From Anaerolineae bacterium (GTDB taxonomy: Bacteria; Chloroflexota; Anaerolineae; UBA1429): a stretch of DNA of 6,060 nucleotides. The position numbers were made by a program, and so were the translations under genes. This document shows positions 6,046-6,060 of this stretch, piece by piece. Numbering within the stretch: position 1 is the stretch's first letter; each line of letters begins with the position of its first letter. The stretch covers positions 1 to 6,060 of the forward strand of contig SKRJ01000337.1 of NCBI GenBank assembly GCA_007118555.1, read 5' to 3'. Below the pieces are notes generated by a model that worked only from the letters and a program-made list of their open reading frames with translations, was not told the DNA's origin and searched no databases.

Positions 6046-6060
6046 ACGTAGTCCGGTTTC

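Overview
The window is a compact housekeeping segment. Five protein genes all lie on the minus strand and are transcribed from right to left. In order of transcription they are an Asp23/Gls24-family (YloU-like) protein, a FakA/YloV-type DAK-domain fatty acid kinase, a divergent DegV/FakB-like protein, the DNA helicase RecG, and the first 138 codons of coaD (phosphopantetheine adenylyltransferase), which runs off the left edge. I see no tRNA, rRNA, mobile element, CRISPR array or phage gene. Long plus-strand open frames opposite recG and fakA are antisense shadows produced by high GC.

Base composition looks high in GC (roughly 60% by eye). The Asp23 - FakA - DegV - RecG - (RsmD) - CoaD order, and a RecG with a long N-terminal helical domain plus a basic disordered linker, fit a member of the Chloroflexota best. 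A high-GC relative of the Firmicutes lineage, where yloU-yloV-...-recG also cluster, is the main alternative. This taxonomic call is an inference from gene order and protein style; no database was consulted.

Layout: 5975-6060 is the region upstream of the operon. It has a -10-like hexamer, a perfect 8-6-8 bp palindrome and a second, wider inverted repeat. 5618-5974 is asp23; 3846-5570 is fakA; 2994-3830 is the degV-like gene; 486-2966 is recG. Gaps between these genes are 47, 15 and 27 nt, so one transcript is likely. 416-485 is a 70-nt gap holding an imperfect hairpin and a promoter-like sequence. coaD then starts at TTG 415 behind a strong ribosome binding site.

How the genes may work together: FakA phosphorylates fatty acids that are presented by DegV-family (FakB) carriers, feeding acyl-phosphate to phospholipid synthesis. 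Asp23-family proteins are often encoded beside it. RecG (replication fork and recombination) and CoaD (coenzyme A synthesis) are conserved neighbours rather than pathway partners. The most interesting points are that the DegV-like protein has lost nearly all of the usual FakB ligand-binding signature while its partner kinase keeps its catalytic motifs, that the FakA metal-site cysteine appears to have moved, and that two non-coding spots (6000-6045 and 445-489) carry symmetrical sequence suggestive of regulation.
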